20,016 nt of DNA from a virus: positions 1-20,016 of IMG/VR virus record IMGVR_UViG_3300020477_000174; one strand, written 5' to 3'. The notes below the pieces were generated by a model. The model worked only from the letters and a program-made list of their open reading frames with translations. It was not told the origin of the DNA and made no database searches. How positions within the stretch are numbered: position 1 is the stretch's first letter; each line of letters starts with the position of its first letter. Positions 6,610 to 13,327 of this stretch are shown piece by piece. Both the position numbers and the translations under genes were made by a program.

Positions 6610-6806
6610 GATTCGCGCCTTCCCGAGTACTCCATTTCGGCATGCGCTGTGCATCTCGGGCAGGCATCCATGCCGCCGACCTGCTCCTCGTAGTGCTCGT
6701 TAATAACCTTGTCGCCGACGTTCACTTCTCTGATCCGCTGCACATATTTCTTCGGCAGCATGATGTAGCGCTCGCCGTGGCATGTCGGGCAGTCATCGAT
6801 CAGCAT
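6606..6806 (-). CDS. Small zinc-ribbon protein (66 aa)
   Basis: A 66-residue protein with two Cys pairs, CPTC near residue 6 and CPRC near residue 50, the spacing of a treble-clef or DnaJ-like zinc ribbon. The region between is Lys/Arg/Val rich (LPKKYVQRIREVNVGDKVI). The ATG at 6806 overlaps the methyltransferase stop by one base (TGATG), and its own stop overlaps the next GTG by 4 nt, so it is embedded in a coupled operon. Zinc ribbons of this kind often bind nucleic acid or proteins; its partner is not known. Confidence 0.72.
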   Translation of the reverse strand: MLIDDCPTCHGERYIMLPKKYVQRIREVNVGDKVINEHYEEQVGGMDACPRCTAHAEMEYSGRRES

Positions 6807-7882
6807 CAAAGCCGCTCCACCATCGCGATGCGCTTACCGATCCAGCGCATCACCGGCACCGCCATCGAATTGCCAAGCGATTTGTACCGGGGACCATCTG
6901 GACAATGCTCAGCGGGTTTGCCGCGATACGCTATCTGCGTGTAGTCGTCGGGGAACCCCTGCAACCGCTCGCACTCTCGCGGCGTCAGGCGGCGCACGGC
7001 GTAGTTATGTGCGACTGCCAAAGGGTTCTCTGCCTGCAGCGTCTCCGATAAGTCAGAGCCCCATGATGGGTATGACATATTGTGCTTAAACGTCAGCGGA
7101 ACCCCGCGACCGGTGCCGTCTTCGCTGGCGTCATATCCTTCGCCGCGCAGCGCGTGCGTAATTATTGTCTGACCTTTATCAGCCGTCGTATTGACGCCTT
7201 TAGCCATACGCGCAGTTAGTGGATTTGCTGTTTTCGGGAGACACTCCTCTACGAAGTCGCCGGGGAACTTGCTACACTGGTTAGCGCCGACCGTAAGGCT
7301 ATCGGCAACTCTTTTCCCCGCCTCTCGGCGCGGCGCAATATCCCCTGACAGGCTTTCGCGCTCAAAAAGAACCGCCGCGGCACGTCGCCAGTTTCCAAGA
7401 TGTCCGACAACGAAGACGCGACGCCGTCGCTGGGGTACTCCAAAGTTTTGAGCGTCAAGAACTCTGTAGCTGAACCCATACCCGAGTTCGACCAAGCCCC
7501 CGAGTATGGCACCAAAGTCCCGTCCTTTTCCTGATGACAGGACGCCGGGCACGTTCTCCCAAACCAGCCATCGGGGCCGCAATCTTTGAGCCAATCTAAG
7601 ATATTCGAGGGCCAAGTTACCGCGGTCGTCATCCAATCCTTCGCGGAGGCCGGCAATTGAGAAAGATTGGCAAGGTGTTCCTCCGACCAGAACGTCGATT
7701 GCATCATATTCATCTGCCTTGATTGTTGTAAAATCGCCATGCAGCGGCGTATCAGGCCAGCGCGCAGTCAGAACAGCGCGCGGGAACTTCTCGATTTCGG
7801 AAAAGAACGACGCCGACCAGTTAAGCGGCTCCCATGCAACCGTCGCAGCCTCTATACCGCTGCAGACAGACCCGTAAATCAA
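6806..7882 (-). CDS. DNA (cytosine-5-)-methyltransferase, orphan
   Basis: A 358-residue C5 cytosine methyltransferase using S-adenosylmethionine. Motifs in order: I GSVCSGIEAATVAW at residues 4-17, IV GGTPCQS at 67-73 with catalytic Cys71, VI WENVPG at 108-113, VIII QRRRRVF at 151-157, then a target-recognition region, IX RLTPRECERLQGFPDDY near 300, and X YKSLGNSMAVPV near 338. No partner restriction enzyme with a clear specificity domain is present, so it is probably an orphan phage enzyme that shields phage DNA from host restriction or alters gene expression. Target sequence cannot be read from the protein. It overlaps its upstream neighbour by 4 nt (ATGA). Confidence 0.95.
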   Translation of the reverse strand: MIYGSVCSGIEAATVAWEPLNWSASFFSEIEKFPRAVLTARWPDTPLHGDFTTIKADEYDAIDVLVGGTPCQSFSIAGLREGLDDDRGNLALEYLRLAQRLRPRWLVWENVPGVLSSGKGRDFGAILGGLVELGYGFSYRVLDAQNFGVPQRRRRVFVVGHLGNWRRAAAVLFERESLSGDIAPRREAGKRVADSLTVGANQCSKFPGDFVEECLPKTANPLTARMAKGVNTTADKGQTIITHALRGEGYDASEDGTGRGVPLTFKHNMSYPSWGSDLSETLQAENPLAVAHNYAVRRLTPRECERLQGFPDDYTQIAYRGKPAEHCPDGPRYKSLGNSMAVPVMRWIGKRIAMVERL

Positions 7883-8106
7883 TTTGACTGCCCCAGCCTG
7901 GCCGCACGATGCACCTTCTCCAGGTGCTCAGCAGTGCGATAGATGTCATGCTTCGAAGCTTGCTGGCGTATCGCATTAACGCTGCAAACGAAGAACGCCG
8001 CGATCGCCTCGGTCGGCACGCCAGACACATACATCTTGCGTAGCCTTTCGATGCTTTCGGCGTTCCAGCTTCGCCTTGGCTGCTTATCTATTCTTGTTCT
8101 TGGCAT
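7879..8106 (-). CDS. Small HTH (Myb/SANT or GcrA-like) protein (75 aa)
   Basis: A 75-residue protein whose centre, SWNAESIERLRKMYVSGV then TEAIAAFFVCSVNAIRQQASKH, has the W-x-x-x-x-x-x-x-L...G-x-x-x-x-x-IA...S-x-x-A-I-x-x-x-A layout of Myb/SANT or GcrA-like DNA-binding helices. It is Arg/Lys rich at both ends. It probably binds DNA as a regulator. It overlaps the upstream double-HTH gene by 19 nt and the methyltransferase start by 4 nt. Confidence 0.7.
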   Translation of the reverse strand: MPRTRIDKQPRRSWNAESIERLRKMYVSGVPTEAIAAFFVCSVNAIRQQASKHDIYRTAEHLEKVHRAARLGQSN

Positions 8107-8609
8107 TCATCCCTCACGATCTGCAGCCGATAACCAATGTTGCCGAGCACAGCCTCAAAGCTTTGCAGGGTCGGCGATCGGCGGTATCGCCACTCGCTAA
8201 CTGTCTTTTTCGATACGCCTGATCCCTCGACAACGTCACCGACAAGAAGCTTGTGCTCGTTTATGAGTTCGTAGAGGTCGCGGACCAGCTCAGGTGCGTT
8301 GTCAGGCACCTTGAGCTTGCCTGCGTAGCGATGAGCCCCGCGGCCCTTAGCCAGGTTGTCGATCGACCGCTTGCGGCTCTGCTGCGGATTACGCCGCGAT
8401 ACACAAGGCCGGAGCAGATCCTCTGGAGTGACGTTGAACACGCTCGACAGCCGAGACATGTGACCTGAGTGCATCTCAAGCTTGCCTGTTTCGAGTTGCC
8501 GCACGGTCCACTCGTCAATCCGGCTCGCCAATGCAAGCTCTGGCAGCGACCAGCCTTTGATACCGCGATATTTCACGATGCTATTTGGATGTTTCCACCT
8601 GCTAGGCAT
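8088..8609 (-). CDS. Transcription regulator with two XRE-type HTH domains
   Basis: A 173-residue protein. The first HTH, at about residues 18-65, reads GWSLPELALASRIDEWTVRQ then LETGKLEMHSGHMSRLSSVF and ends VTPEDLL. The second, at about 110-165, reads LLVGDVVEGSGVSKKTVSEW, RYRRSPTLQSFEAVLGNIGY and RLQIV. A basic linker (RRNPQQSRKRS) joins them. Two XRE-like units in one chain suggest binding to two half-sites as a monomer, or one unit specialised for protein contacts. It is the third gene from the divergent control region, so it probably takes part in the early or lysogenic switch. It overlaps the nuclease gene upstream by 8 nt. Confidence 0.82.
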   Translation of the reverse strand: MPSRWKHPNSIVKYRGIKGWSLPELALASRIDEWTVRQLETGKLEMHSGHMSRLSSVFNVTPEDLLRPCVSRRNPQQSRKRSIDNLAKGRGAHRYAGKLKVPDNAPELVRDLYELINEHKLLVGDVVEGSGVSKKTVSEWRYRRSPTLQSFEAVLGNIGYRLQIVRDECQEQE

Positions 8610-8970
8610 GGCGCAGCTCGATGAACTGCTGCAGAAAGTCGTGCGTGTCGTCGATCGAGCGGACTAAGCCGACGCGGCAACCCGCCTTGCGCAACTCAAG
8701 GTGCACTGTCTTTTGATTAGCTGACAGCCGACCTTTTGCCGTCTTGATTTCAAGCATGATCGGCGACCAGGTCGCATCGTCGTGCCACCAAGTGCGCTGC
8801 ACAAATATCTCAAGATCCGGCCAGCCAGCACGCATGCCCAGCGACTTCTGCAGCATGCGATACTGCACGCGGTGCTTGCCTTCGTTCGGGCTGTGATGCA
8901 CGACGCTGCCAGATGGCAGGACCGCCGCCAGGTAATTAACAATGCCGCGATGGATCTCGCGCTCAGACAT
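8602..8970 (-). CDS. VRR-NUC domain nuclease
   Basis: A 122-residue, single-domain nuclease, the usual length of phage VRR-NUC proteins. The family signature is complete: HHSPNEGKHR at residues 25-34, LGMRAGWPDLEIF at 44-56 with metal ligand Asp52, LEIK at 73-76 (Glu74 and Lys76), and GRLSANQ at 80-86 with Gln86. It belongs to the PD-(D/E)XK superfamily, related to FAN1 and Holliday-junction-type nucleases, and may resolve branched replication or recombination intermediates or cut host DNA. It overlaps the upstream Cro-like gene and the downstream regulator by 8 nt each. Confidence 0.92.
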   Translation of the reverse strand: MSEREIHRGIVNYLAAVLPSGSVVHHSPNEGKHRVQYRMLQKSLGMRAGWPDLEIFVQRTWWHDDATWSPIMLEIKTAKGRLSANQKTVHLELRKAGCRVGLVRSIDDTHDFLQQFIELRHA

Positions 8971-9148
8971 TGAAGTCGGCCATGCTGACCTCGCCGTCTG
9001 TCAGCACAAAGATCTTTTGCATCAGCGGCAGGCTCGGCATGCGAGATCCGCTGCAGAGCAGGCTTACTGCAGGCTGACTTATCCCCAGCCACCTGGCTGC
9101 TTCAGATTGCGTTAAGCTTCTGTTTTGTAACCATTCTGAGAGTTTCAT
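8963..9148 (-). CDS. Cro-like XRE regulator
   Basis: A 61-residue HTH protein counted from the ATG at 9148 (MKLSEWLQNRSLTQSEAARW). The HTH reads LTQSEAARWLGISQPAVSLL, followed by a short strand-forming end (GEVSMADFNV) like lambda Cro or small Xre regulators. A TTG 9 nt upstream could add three residues, but GGGAGG lies between them and very close to the ATG. It is the first gene of the leftward accessory operon and faces a rightward operon across about 100 nt, the classic position of one half of a lysis-lysogeny switch. Confidence 0.85.
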   Translation of the reverse strand: MKLSEWLQNRSLTQSEAARWLGISQPAVSLLCSGSRMPSLPLMQKIFVLTDGEVSMADFNV

Positions 9149-9251
9149 TCCTCCCAAATAAATTACTACAAGTTATCAATCAACAGACTTGCTTGACGCG
9201 TTGGTAGCATATCGGTAACAATCGTCTCTTAACGGTAACTTTAATCAAATA
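9149..9251. promoter_or_regulatory. Divergent control region with GGTAAC operators
   Basis: This gap separates leftward and rightward operons. On the plus strand TTGACG (9193-9198) is followed 18 bases later by AACAAT (9217-9222), a possible rightward promoter; the -10 match is modest. CGGTAAC occurs at 9213-9219 and again at 9233-9239, 20 bp apart (two helical turns), and a related AGTTATCAATC lies at 9171-9181 near the leftward start. These are candidate operators for the Cro-like protein or the XRE protein encoded at 9958. The leftward promoter is not clear; the AT-rich 9150-9185 stretch is its likely site. Confidence 0.55.
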
Positions 9252-9968
9252 ATGCGAGGGAGAATGCCACTACGGAAATATAATATAGACGACACAGCGC
9301 CCGCTGATGTCGTCGAATTATTCAAATCAATTGACCCGGTATACGACAAAAACATACGTCGGCTGGTCACAACGTACCTGGCGAGCGGAGTTGCTGCACC
9401 AGGCGGCGGAACGACCGACCTGCGCACACGAATGCCGATAGATTTGATTCAAGCTTACGGGCTGTGTAGCCCGCATGCCGTCACCCGCGCGCCAATAAAT
9501 TTAAACGTGCATGATAGGCTAGATTACGCGAGGCTGATCAGGAACCCTTACATAATCAGGGTTATTCAATGCTCGGTCGCAGCTTATTTTAACGAACTGC
9601 CGCTAACCCGCGAGATCCTGTCAAACCTCGTTAGGCATTATATCCCAGGTGGTCTTGTAAAAGGTGTTGAAATTGGACTTGAAAAGGGGTGGCTCAAATT
9701 TGTGGATGAAGACGGCTGGCCTGACGACATGTGCGGTATGCCAATTCGCGCAGGCGATAAGCACCTTCGACCGACACGCATCGGAATATATAGAACGATC
9801 GAGGCAATCACCTGGATTATGGATTGCACAGCACGTGTCAGGGCAATGCTGAACAACGACGACATGCACATCAGTTACAACACCTTCCGCTCACGCTGGC
9901 CGCATGAAACCGTCAATATCGAAGGCGTGACTGCCAATTCCGAATGGAAATTATGGGGTGAAGCTTAA
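9252..9968 (+). CDS. Unknown protein, possible winged-helix regulator (238 aa)
   Basis: First gene of the rightward operon, 238 residues from ATG 9252 or 234 from ATG 9264, which has GAGGGAG very close upstream. I do not recognise the family. The region at about residues 118-183 has a pattern like a winged helix: LPLTREILSNLVRHY, then GVEIGLEKGWLKFVDEDG, then HLRPTRIGIYRTI, which resembles the wing and trailing 'R-P-T-x-x-G' of MarR-type proteins. The N-terminal half (YNIDDTAPADVVELF, FKSIDPVYDKNIRRLV) is unknown. Its place immediately behind the switch suggests a regulator or replication function. It overlaps or abuts the XRE gene that follows. Confidence 0.7.
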   Translation: MRGRMPLRKYNIDDTAPADVVELFKSIDPVYDKNIRRLVTTYLASGVAAPGGGTTDLRTRMPIDLIQAYGLCSPHAVTRAPINLNVHDRLDYARLIRNPYIIRVIQCSVAAYFNELPLTREILSNLVRHYIPGGLVKGVEIGLEKGWLKFVDEDGWPDDMCGMPIRAGDKHLRPTRIGIYRTIEAITWIMDCTARVRAMLNNDDMHISYNTFRSRWPHETVNIEGVTANSEWKLWGEA

Positions 9969-10407
9969 AATGTGTGGGCATGCGTATAAAGCTTTAAAAG
10001 ACCTCCCCGCCAGCCTGCGAGCAGCTCGCCAGTATCACAAGAAGAGTGGCGTAGAAGTCGCTGAGGCACTCGCAATGTCGCCAGCAGCCTATCGTCGCTA
10101 CGAACGTGGCGAGACAATGCCTTCTGCCGGTGTGATCTTGCAGCTCAGCGAGCTGTACGGTTGCTCGCCGACTGCGGTGATGCGATCCGGCGGCGTTGAG
10201 GCTGACAAACCGGAAAGCGCGTCGAAGCACAGCGTCGAGCTAAACCTTGAAGCTGGCGACACTTTCACAATCACAATCAACGCAACCGCCGCCGCAGCGC
10301 AGGCAGAAGAAGCGGCAGAAGAAGCGGCAAAAGAGTTCTACGAACCGCCATTCAAACCGCGGTCAGAGCCGCGTTTGACGACGGCAAAATCAAAGAAGCG
10401 TGCATAA
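9958..10407 (+). CDS. XRE-family repressor-like protein
   Basis: A 149-residue protein from GTG 9958, or 145 from ATG 9970; the choice is open because neither has a strong ribosome site. The HTH lies at about residues 17-65: LRAARQYHKKSGVEVAEALA, MSPAAYRRYERGETMPSAGV and LQLSELYGCSPTAVM. The C-terminal half has VELNLEAGDTFTITINATAA and an Ala/Glu coiled segment, possibly for oligomerisation, with a basic tail (SKKRA). There is no LexA/CI-type protease domain, so induction would not be by RecA-stimulated self-cleavage. It is a good candidate for the immunity repressor or a second Cro-like factor. Confidence 0.82.
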   Translation: MKLKMCGHAYKALKDLPASLRAARQYHKKSGVEVAEALAMSPAAYRRYERGETMPSAGVILQLSELYGCSPTAVMRSGGVEADKPESASKHSVELNLEAGDTFTITINATAAAAQAEEAAEEAAKEFYEPPFKPRSEPRLTTAKSKKRA

Positions 10408-10454
10408 CCTCTAGTATCGTTAAATAACTATAATGTGATGTTTACCTACCAAAG

Positions 10455-10483
10455 TTGACGTTTCTGTATTGTTCCTGTAGAAA
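10455..10483 (+). promoter_or_regulatory. Promoter for recombination operon
   Basis: TTGACG (10455-10460), a 17-bp spacer and TAGAAA (10478-10483) form a good sigma70-type promoter in the 107-nt gap after the XRE gene. AAGGGA at 10501-10506 then provides a ribosome site eight bases before the GTG start at 10515. The rest of 10408-10454 is AT-rich without further recognisable sites. Confidence 0.6.
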
Positions 10484-10514
10484 GGTGCGTTACAAGCACT
10501 AAGGGAACTGAAAC

Positions 10515-11444
10515 GTGACATTCGACGATTTACCGAGCTGGGCTGAGCGCTTTAATTTCTCTGCGCACAGCCCCTCGGGAACCTCCCGACCAAATTGCAA
10601 AGAATTTTTTGAGAAGGCTGTCGCAAGACCGCTGCGTTTATACGCGCCTGCCGGTTGCCGAATGATTGCAGGCAAGGTCGCCGAGCAATACAGCAAGGAT
10701 GTCGTGATTGCTGGCGATGATATGAGCACAGCCTTCCGCGCTGCGGTAGCCAGCTTCGACGAGCACAAGCCGCTGCCGCACGACCCAAACGATATCGTGC
10801 GCTGGAGCAATATCCGCGACGACATCTACGAGATCCCCCTCAGCAAAGCAGAGAAGGACGCTGGTGCGCTTGCCGCGTCGGGGTCAATACTAGAGCTGAC
10901 CTGCAGACATACGGCTGAGGGCCTCTCTGAGGCGACTAGAGAGGCTAACCAGGTCACAGATGGTCGCTGGGTTTCGGTCCAGCTCGATGACGTGGAGCTG
11001 GACTTCATCGGCGAGATCGATGTCGAGGCCAATGGCGTCGTCGAAATCAAAACGAAATGGCCGACCCTGTCTGCGAAATCAAAGCGCGGCTGGCACGTCA
11101 ATAGTCTGCCTGCCAGGCCCGACCCGAACCATGTGCAGCAGGTAGCGCTGTACTGGAAGTGGCTGCGACGGCAATCCGAAAACGTGCCGGTGAAGCTCGT
11201 CTACGCGAATTGCAAAGGGTTCCGCGTTTTCGATAGCCGCGACTGCGAAGAGCTATCGGTCGCGAACCTGGAGAAAGCACTCGATCGCATGCGGGTGGTC
11301 GCGCGAGCCCGCGAACGAATGATGCAGATGGCGGGTTCGATCGACGAGCTGCTGCAGATGGTTCCGCCAGATTTCAGTCACTTCATGTGGAAGGACGTGC
11401 CGCCTGAGTATCGCGCGGCGGCGGAAAAGAAATGGGGGATCTGA
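10515..11444 (+). CDS. PD-(D/E)XK exonuclease (RecB/YqaJ/Cas4-like)
   Basis: A 309-residue nuclease with a GTG start supported by AAGGGA. The catalytic core shows FIGEIDVEANGVVEIKTKW at residues 164-182: Asp169 and the Glu177-x-Lys179 pair are the PD-(D/E)XK ligands. HVQQVALYWKW at 206-216 holds the Q-x-x-x-Y motif (Gln209, Tyr213) found in RecB, YqaJ and Cas4-like nucleases. An upstream helix with AGKVAEQYSKD matches the substrate-side region of that family. Together with the annealing protein encoded at 12248 it probably works as a two-part recombinase, resecting DNA ends so that single strands can be annealed. The four Cys of a Cas4 iron-sulfur cluster are absent. Confidence 0.88.
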   Translation: MTFDDLPSWAERFNFSAHSPSGTSRPNCKEFFEKAVARPLRLYAPAGCRMIAGKVAEQYSKDVVIAGDDMSTAFRAAVASFDEHKPLPHDPNDIVRWSNIRDDIYEIPLSKAEKDAGALAASGSILELTCRHTAEGLSEATREANQVTDGRWVSVQLDDVELDFIGEIDVEANGVVEIKTKWPTLSAKSKRGWHVNSLPARPDPNHVQQVALYWKWLRRQSENVPVKLVYANCKGFRVFDSRDCEELSVANLEKALDRMRVVARARERMMQMAGSIDELLQMVPPDFSHFMWKDVPPEYRAAAEKKWGI

Positions 11445-11656
11445 TGTTTACAAAGCAAGACCTGGAGACGGTCGTAAGCTGGCTTGAAGGCCGGAAAGAT
11501 TGGCTTGAAACCGAACGCCTGGTGATCGAGCGCGGTGATAATTTTTCTGCAACAAACGGCAAATACTACCGCGTTGAAGACATCACGCGCGAGGTATCCG
11601 CGATCCGCTCCTCGATCAAAACAGCTCGCGATCAGATGGAGTTGGCAAATGAATAA
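11444..11656 (+). CDS. Small coiled-coil protein (70 aa)
   Basis: A 70-residue protein from ATG 11444 (MFTKQDLETVVSWLEGRKDW), which overlaps the nuclease TGA by one base and has GGGGGA five bases upstream. A start at 11432 is possible but would lie inside the nuclease gene and lack that site. It is mostly charged helix, with a short NFSATNGKYYRVEDITREVS segment in the middle. No domain recognised. Its position suggests an accessory to recombination or regulation. Confidence 0.65.
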   Translation: MFTKQDLETVVSWLEGRKDWLETERLVIERGDNFSATNGKYYRVEDITREVSAIRSSIKTARDQMELANE

Positions 11657-11786
11657 GCTTCCCCGCATACGGATAAGAGACTGCCTCGCGCTAATTTGCA
11701 TTGTGGTCATGTTCTACTTTTTGACCGTCTTTGCGTGTGCCTTCGACGACGCCTGCAGCGCCGTACACATGGTGCCTTTGCAATGA
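11649..11786 (+). CDS. Single-pass small membrane protein (45 aa)
   Basis: A 45-codon frame (MNKLPRIRIRDCLALICIVV...MVPLQ). A basic N-terminus is followed by one hydrophobic helix at about residues 12-31 (CLALICIVVMFYFLTVFACA) and a short acidic and Cys-containing tail, so it should sit in the inner membrane with the N-terminus inside. It starts within an 8-nt overlap of the preceding gene and ends in a 4-nt ATGA overlap with the next, so translation is likely coupled. Function unknown; superinfection exclusion is one possible role for such early membrane peptides. Confidence 0.6.
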   Translation: MNKLPRIRIRDCLALICIVVMFYFLTVFACAFDDACSAVHMVPLQ

Positions 11787-12091
11787 TTTATCCGGCACAT
11801 CCCGGCGCACGGGATCGCGACACAAGCATCGCTGCTGCCGACGCTATCGCACCGCAGGCACCGAACCTGCGCACCGCAACGAAGTCTGCGCTAGCGGCAA
11901 GCGAGCCTCACGGGCTGACAGCCGACGAGGTCGCAGCCGTGCTTGGCTTATCAATTCTATCGATCCGACCGCGCGTGACCGAGCTGTCTCGCATGGGCGT
12001 GATCGAAGACAGCGGCGCACGCCGCGCAAATCAGAGTGGAAAGAGGGCAATCGTTTGGAGAATGAAATGGAAAAGAGACTTATTTGCTTAG
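11783..12091 (+). CDS. Winged-helix DNA-binding protein (102 aa)
   Basis: A 102-residue protein starting at ATG 11783, which overlaps the upstream TGA as ATGA. The first 40 residues are Ala-rich and polar (SIAAADAIAPQAPNLRTAT). The rest is a clear winged helix: HGLTADEVAAVLGLSILSIR, then PRVTELSRMGVIEDSGARR and a wing ending SGKRAIVWRM. This small wHTH type is common in phage early regions. A role in transcription or replication control is likely, but the target is unknown. Confidence 0.78.
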   Translation: MIYPAHPGARDRDTSIAAADAIAPQAPNLRTATKSALAASEPHGLTADEVAAVLGLSILSIRPRVTELSRMGVIEDSGARRANQSGKRAIVWRMKWKRDLFA

Positions 12092-12255
12092 GCGACCAGG
12101 TACAGGTCGATGTCTTTGGAGCCACGGCGGTTGGACAGGTAATCGCCAAGACGTATTCGCAGCCAGTGCGGTTCGACGTTGAGATCAAAGGCAAGACAGT
12201 ACGCAGCATACCGCAAGGTTCGGTGACACTGATCGAAGGCGTAACGCATGGCTGA
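12067..12255 (+). CDS. Small beta-rich hypothetical protein (62 aa)
   Basis: A 62-residue protein (MEKRLICLGDQVQVDVFGAT...SVTLIEGVTHG) starting at ATG 12067. GGAG sits six bases upstream, inside the end of the winged-helix gene. Alternating hydrophobic residues (QVQVDVFGATAVGQVIAK, RFDVEIKGKTVRSI) suggest a small beta barrel of SH3 or KOW type, which would fit nucleic-acid or protein binding. No family recognised. Its stop overlaps the next gene's start by 8 nt. Confidence 0.65.
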   Translation: MEKRLICLGDQVQVDVFGATAVGQVIAKTYSQPVRFDVEIKGKTVRSIPQGSVTLIEGVTHG

Positions 12256-12871
12256 GTTAACGACAGTCATGGAAGCGCTTGAAACAGCTAATAAGGAGCG
12301 CGGCGTTTCTCTGGGGCGCGGTCGTGGCGGCAAGCTGTACACGATGGTGCAGGACCGCGTGCTGGAATGGCGCAGGGTTTTCGGCTGTCAACACGGCATC
12401 AGCACGGCGATCCTGTCTGACGATGGCAACGCCGTCGTCGTGAAGGCAACGATCACCGACGAGCAGAGCAGGGTTATCGGCAGCGGCATGGCGGAAGAGA
12501 TCCGCGGTGCGTCAGGCGTTAACAAGACGAGCGCACTGGAGAACTGTGAGACAAGCGCGATTGGTCGTGCGCTTGCGAGCCTCGGACTGCACGGCGGCGA
12601 ATACGCGTCTGTGCAGGAGATTGGCAAGAAAGATCGCTACGCGGAGAAAGAAGCCGCTGAGAAAGTCGAGCCTGCGCCAACGCCTGATTGGGCAGGCTGG
12701 GTCGCCGATCATATCGCCGGAATGCAGAAGCACCGCAACATGGCTGAGCACAAGCGCTGGTCATCAACAGTGCGAACAGACCGCGAGAAACTGGCGCGGG
12801 AAGACCCAGCTCTGCATACCAAATTGCTCGATGCCTACAACAATCGCAAAGCAACCCTGGAGAATTATTGA
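12248..12871 (+). CDS. Putative single-strand annealing protein (Sak3-like)
   Basis: A 207-residue protein. The N-terminal 130 residues include GKLYTMVQDRVLEWRRVFG, VVVKATITDEQSRVIGSGMA and ALENCETSAIGRALASLGL. The E-N-x-ETSA-x-GRAL-x-x-x-G signature is, to my recollection, typical of the Sak3-like class of phage annealing proteins, related in role to ERF and Red beta. The C-terminal 75 residues form a charged helical tail after a Pro-rich hinge (PAPTPDW). It would coat and pair single strands made by the nuclease encoded at 10515, giving recombination-dependent repair or replication. The annealing role is inferred from signature and neighbours. Confidence 0.7.
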   Translation: MAELTTVMEALETANKERGVSLGRGRGGKLYTMVQDRVLEWRRVFGCQHGISTAILSDDGNAVVVKATITDEQSRVIGSGMAEEIRGASGVNKTSALENCETSAIGRALASLGLHGGEYASVQEIGKKDRYAEKEAAEKVEPAPTPDWAGWVADHIAGMQKHRNMAEHKRWSSTVRTDREKLAREDPALHTKLLDAYNNRKATLENY

Positions 12872-13137
12872 TGCCCATGAACTACGAGAAAATTAAGCGG
12901 TTTAACTTGTTTGCAGAAACAGATAAGCCAATCGGCTCGCGCTTGCCTGATTATAAGAACGGCAAAGTCGTGTTTGAGGTCGGCCTGGAGCCTGGCCGGT
13001 ATTCGATCGCTGGCTGGCGGTATGAAGACACTGGCAACATTAGCCTGGAGATCCAGCGCGTCACTGAAGAAATCCCTGCCGGTGTACCTGCAGCACCGGC
13101 ACAGCCTGTCGATACGATGGGGGGATTTGATGACTGA
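12871..13137 (+). CDS. Hypothetical small protein (88 aa)
   Basis: An 88-residue protein from ATG 12871 with GGAG eight bases upstream; a second in-frame ATG is at 12877. It reads as beta strands (GKVVFEVGLEPGRYSIAGW, NISLEIQRV) followed by a Pro/Ala tail and acidic end (GGFDD). An acidic tail ending in Asp-Asp behind an annealing protein recalls single-strand-binding proteins, which recruit partners through such tips, but the body is too short and unlike OB-fold SSBs to claim this. Unknown function. Confidence 0.65.
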   Translation: MPMNYEKIKRFNLFAETDKPIGSRLPDYKNGKVVFEVGLEPGRYSIAGWRYEDTGNISLEIQRVTEEIPAGVPAAPAQPVDTMGGFDD

Positions 13138-13327
13138 ACCGCTCCCGCTGCTAGTAGATACCGGGGAAGCCTGTCGGCTCATCTTCGGATCGCGCGCACG
13201 CAAGAACTATTATCGCCTATACGAGATGATCGAACGGGAAGAGATCGCAGGCACAAAGATCGGCGGTCGCTGGTTCATCCCTGGCAAGGCTATGCAGAAA
13301 TTTATCGATGACATCGCGGATGACTAG
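13130..13327 (+). CDS. Excisionase-like HTH protein (65 aa)
   Basis: A 65-residue protein from ATG 13130 with GGGGGG five bases upstream. The core YYRLYEMIEREEIAGTKIGG then RWFIPGKAMQKFIDD matches the HTH_17/excisionase layout: a helix, then 'G-x-x-x-G-x-R-W-x-I-P-x-x-x-x-x-x-F'. Such small MerR-like proteins bend DNA at attachment sites to direct excision, or act as regulators. No other gene in the window looks like an excisionase, so this is the best candidate to work with the integrase at 14062-15336. It overlaps both neighbours by 8 nt. Confidence 0.75.
   Translation: MTEPLPLLVDTGEACRLIFGSRARKNYYRLYEMIEREEIAGTKIGGRWFIPGKAMQKFIDDIADD

Noticed and set aside
7249-7740. 163-codon minus-strand frame inside the methyltransferase
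   Set aside because: Out of frame with all methyltransferase motifs; a shadow of that gene.
6806-8970. A classical type II restriction-modification pair
   Set aside because: The only nuclease nearby is VRR-NUC, a structure-specific repair-type family, not a sequence-specific restriction enzyme; kept only as a speculative finding.
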